A DNA stretch of 6,124 nucleotides from Spirochaetota bacterium (GTDB taxonomy: Bacteria > Spirochaetota > UBA12135 > COTS27). The notes beneath the pieces are model-generated. The model worked only from the letters and a program-made list of their open reading frames with translations. It had not been told where the DNA came from and did no database searches. Positions 5,189 through 6,124 of the stretch are shown here, in pieces. Position 1 is the first letter of the stretch, and the number at the start of each line of letters is the position of its first letter. The stretch lies in the NCBI GenBank assembly GCA_030621685.1, contig JAUXHF010000125.1, positions 1 to 6,124 on the forward strand, read 5' to 3'. The position numbers and the translations under genes are program-made.

Positions 5189-6124
5189 TTATATTTTTGA
5201 TTTTTTGCTCTTTTTGCTCGTTTTGCTCGTTTTGTTACCTATGAAAAATTCACCACGCTTGGCCTTCATAGCAAGAAGCAAAGCAGGCTTATAGCGCCAA
5301 GCTGGGTAATATTCAAACATCGATGATAGCAGGCTAAAAAGTTTCATAGCGCCAAAATCATCTATCCATTGTAAGAGGCCCACAGGATAATTCAAGCCTA
5401 AGGTTACAGCCGCATCAATATCTTCGGCGCTCACTCCGCCTTTGTCAGCAAGATGTACTGCTTGGTTAGCCAGCATACTCATCAGCCTAAGCATGATAAG
5501 CGCTGGCCTATCGCTAGCTAGAACCATGCGCTTGCCTAAGCTTTCACAAAGCCCAGCCATGCTTAAGGCTAGAAAAGTTTCCTTTGCCTTCTTTTTGGCA
5601 ATTCTCGCTCTTTTTTTTTCTGTTGTATAAGAAGACGCTTCACTATCATCTTGGAGGTCGCTGTAATCTTCACTCACAGAGAAACAAAGCAGATTCGAAG
5701 TTTTATAGCACTGGGCATAATCAAAGAGAATTACAGGAGCCTTAAACTGCCTTGCTTCATCTAAGGCTAGCTTTCCTCGGCTTGGCAGAATATAGGCAAC
5801 ATGCTTTATGCCCCTGCTATCTTCTAAGTCAAGGCGAAAATAGGCTTGGGGAATTTCGCTATTTTGGGCCTCGGTAATTTTTTTTTCATTTTCGGTTACA
5901 GAAAGAGCATCTGTGTGCTGGTGAATGCGTAGCAGGCCCTTTTCTTCAAATATCCCTACTAGTTCTTTACCATAAGAAAGCTGCTCTGGCTGCCCAAACA
6001 AAGTGATCTGCAAAGCTGGCATGTTGCCCATGTTTTGCTGATTCAGATACTCTGGATTATTTAAACTATGCAAACTATTCGATACGCATGGAAGCGCTGG
6101 CTTTGGTTTTTCGCCCTTCGTGTA
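5189..6124 (-). CDS. paaH: 3-hydroxyadipyl-CoA dehydrogenase PaaH, C-terminal part (5' end beyond the window)
   Basis: The frame stays open to the right edge (311 codons visible). A TTG at 6073 is an internal leucine, not a start: codons upstream encode YTKGEKPKPALP, resembling the linker that follows the GFYDY end of the first 3-hydroxyacyl-CoA dehydrogenase unit in PaaH. The NAD-binding Rossmann domain and first C-terminal domain (roughly 290 aa) therefore lie outside. Numbering from the TTG, the second 3HCDH_C domain is obvious at about 187-277: SDRPALIMLRLMSMLANQAV, SAEDIDAAVTLGLNYPVGLLQW, then AWRYKPALLLAM, matching the end of E. coli PaaH. The enzyme oxidises 3-hydroxyadipyl-CoA to 3-oxoadipyl-CoA, the step after PaaF. 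Oddities: a charged insert around 134-165 (acidic, then KKRARIAKKKAKE) absent from E. coli PaaH, a Lys/Ser/Thr tail (about 281-294), and two A9 runs in the coding strand. A fragmentary gene cannot be excluded because the N-terminus is not seen. Confidence 0.88.
   Translation of the reverse strand, partial: YTKGEKPKPALPCVSNSLHSLNNPEYLNQQNMGNMPALQITLFGQPEQLSYGKELVGIFEEKGLLRIHQHTDALSVTENEKKITEAQNSEIPQAYFRLDLEDSRGIKHVAYILPSRGKLALDEARQFKAPVILFDYAQCYKTSNLLCFSVSEDYSDLQDDSEASSYTTEKKRARIAKKKAKETFLALSMAGLCESLGKRMVLASDRPALIMLRLMSMLANQAVHLADKGGVSAEDIDAAVTLGLNYPVGLLQWIDDFGAMKLFSLLSSMFEYYPAWRYKPALLLAMKAKRGEFFIGNKTSKTSKKSKKSKI
5207..5233. repeat. Three 9-bp tandem repeats encoding the PaaH tail
   Basis: Units GCTCTTTTT, GCTCGTTTT and GCTCGTTTT are tandem on the plus strand (5207-5233). 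In the paaH frame each 9-bp unit gives three residues, yielding the repeating Ser-Lys-Thr/Lys pattern of the protein's basic tail. Because the period is a multiple of three, gain or loss of units would keep the frame and only change tail length. Confidence 0.7.

Noticed and set aside
5189..6073. Complete 294-aa gene starting at the TTG at 6073
   Set aside because: The frame remains open upstream to the window edge, and those codons resemble the PaaH inter-domain linker. The TTG is an internal codon, so the gene is partial rather than a short stand-alone protein.

Overview
The window is a stretch of a phenylacetate (phenylacetyl-CoA) catabolic cluster. Every supported gene is on the minus strand. 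In transcription order (right to left) they are: the C-terminal part of paaH (3-hydroxyadipyl-CoA dehydrogenase, running off the right edge), paaI (hotdog thioesterase), paaK (phenylacetate-CoA ligase), paaX (GntR-like repressor of the pathway), paaF (enoyl-CoA hydratase) and a periplasmic substrate-binding protein of a LivK-type ABC transporter. Gaps are 34, 186, 48, 12 and 37-52 bp, so this reads as one operon or two closely coupled ones. The only sizeable intergenic space is paaI-paaK.

The pathway logic is clear. The binding protein probably captures an aromatic acid. PaaK activates phenylacetate to phenylacetyl-CoA, the classical inducer that PaaX senses. PaaF and PaaH catalyse the late beta-oxidation-like steps (2,3-dehydroadipyl-CoA to 3-hydroxyadipyl-CoA to 3-oxoadipyl-CoA), and PaaI hydrolyses stalled CoA esters. 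The ring epoxidase (paaABCDE), paaZ, paaG and paaJ are not in the window, nor are the transporter permeases and ATPases.

The organism is most likely a proteobacterium: Gram-negative-style signal peptide on the binding protein, PaaX plus PaaK/PaaI/PaaF/PaaH set. Its base composition is moderately AT-rich, with many A/T homopolymer runs and AT-rich spacers. I cannot name the genus from sequence alone. Composition is uneven: parts of paaF are about 60% GC while parts of paaX are about 25% GC.

The left end (1-60) holds a perfect 19-bp inverted repeat built from tandem heptamers, just past the last stop codon. The most unusual features are that repeat, a low-complexity charged insert and a Lys/Ser tail encoded by 9-bp repeats in PaaH, and the poorly conserved middle of PaaX. 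I see no sign of an entirely new system; this is mainly an ordinary catabolic cluster with some odd details.
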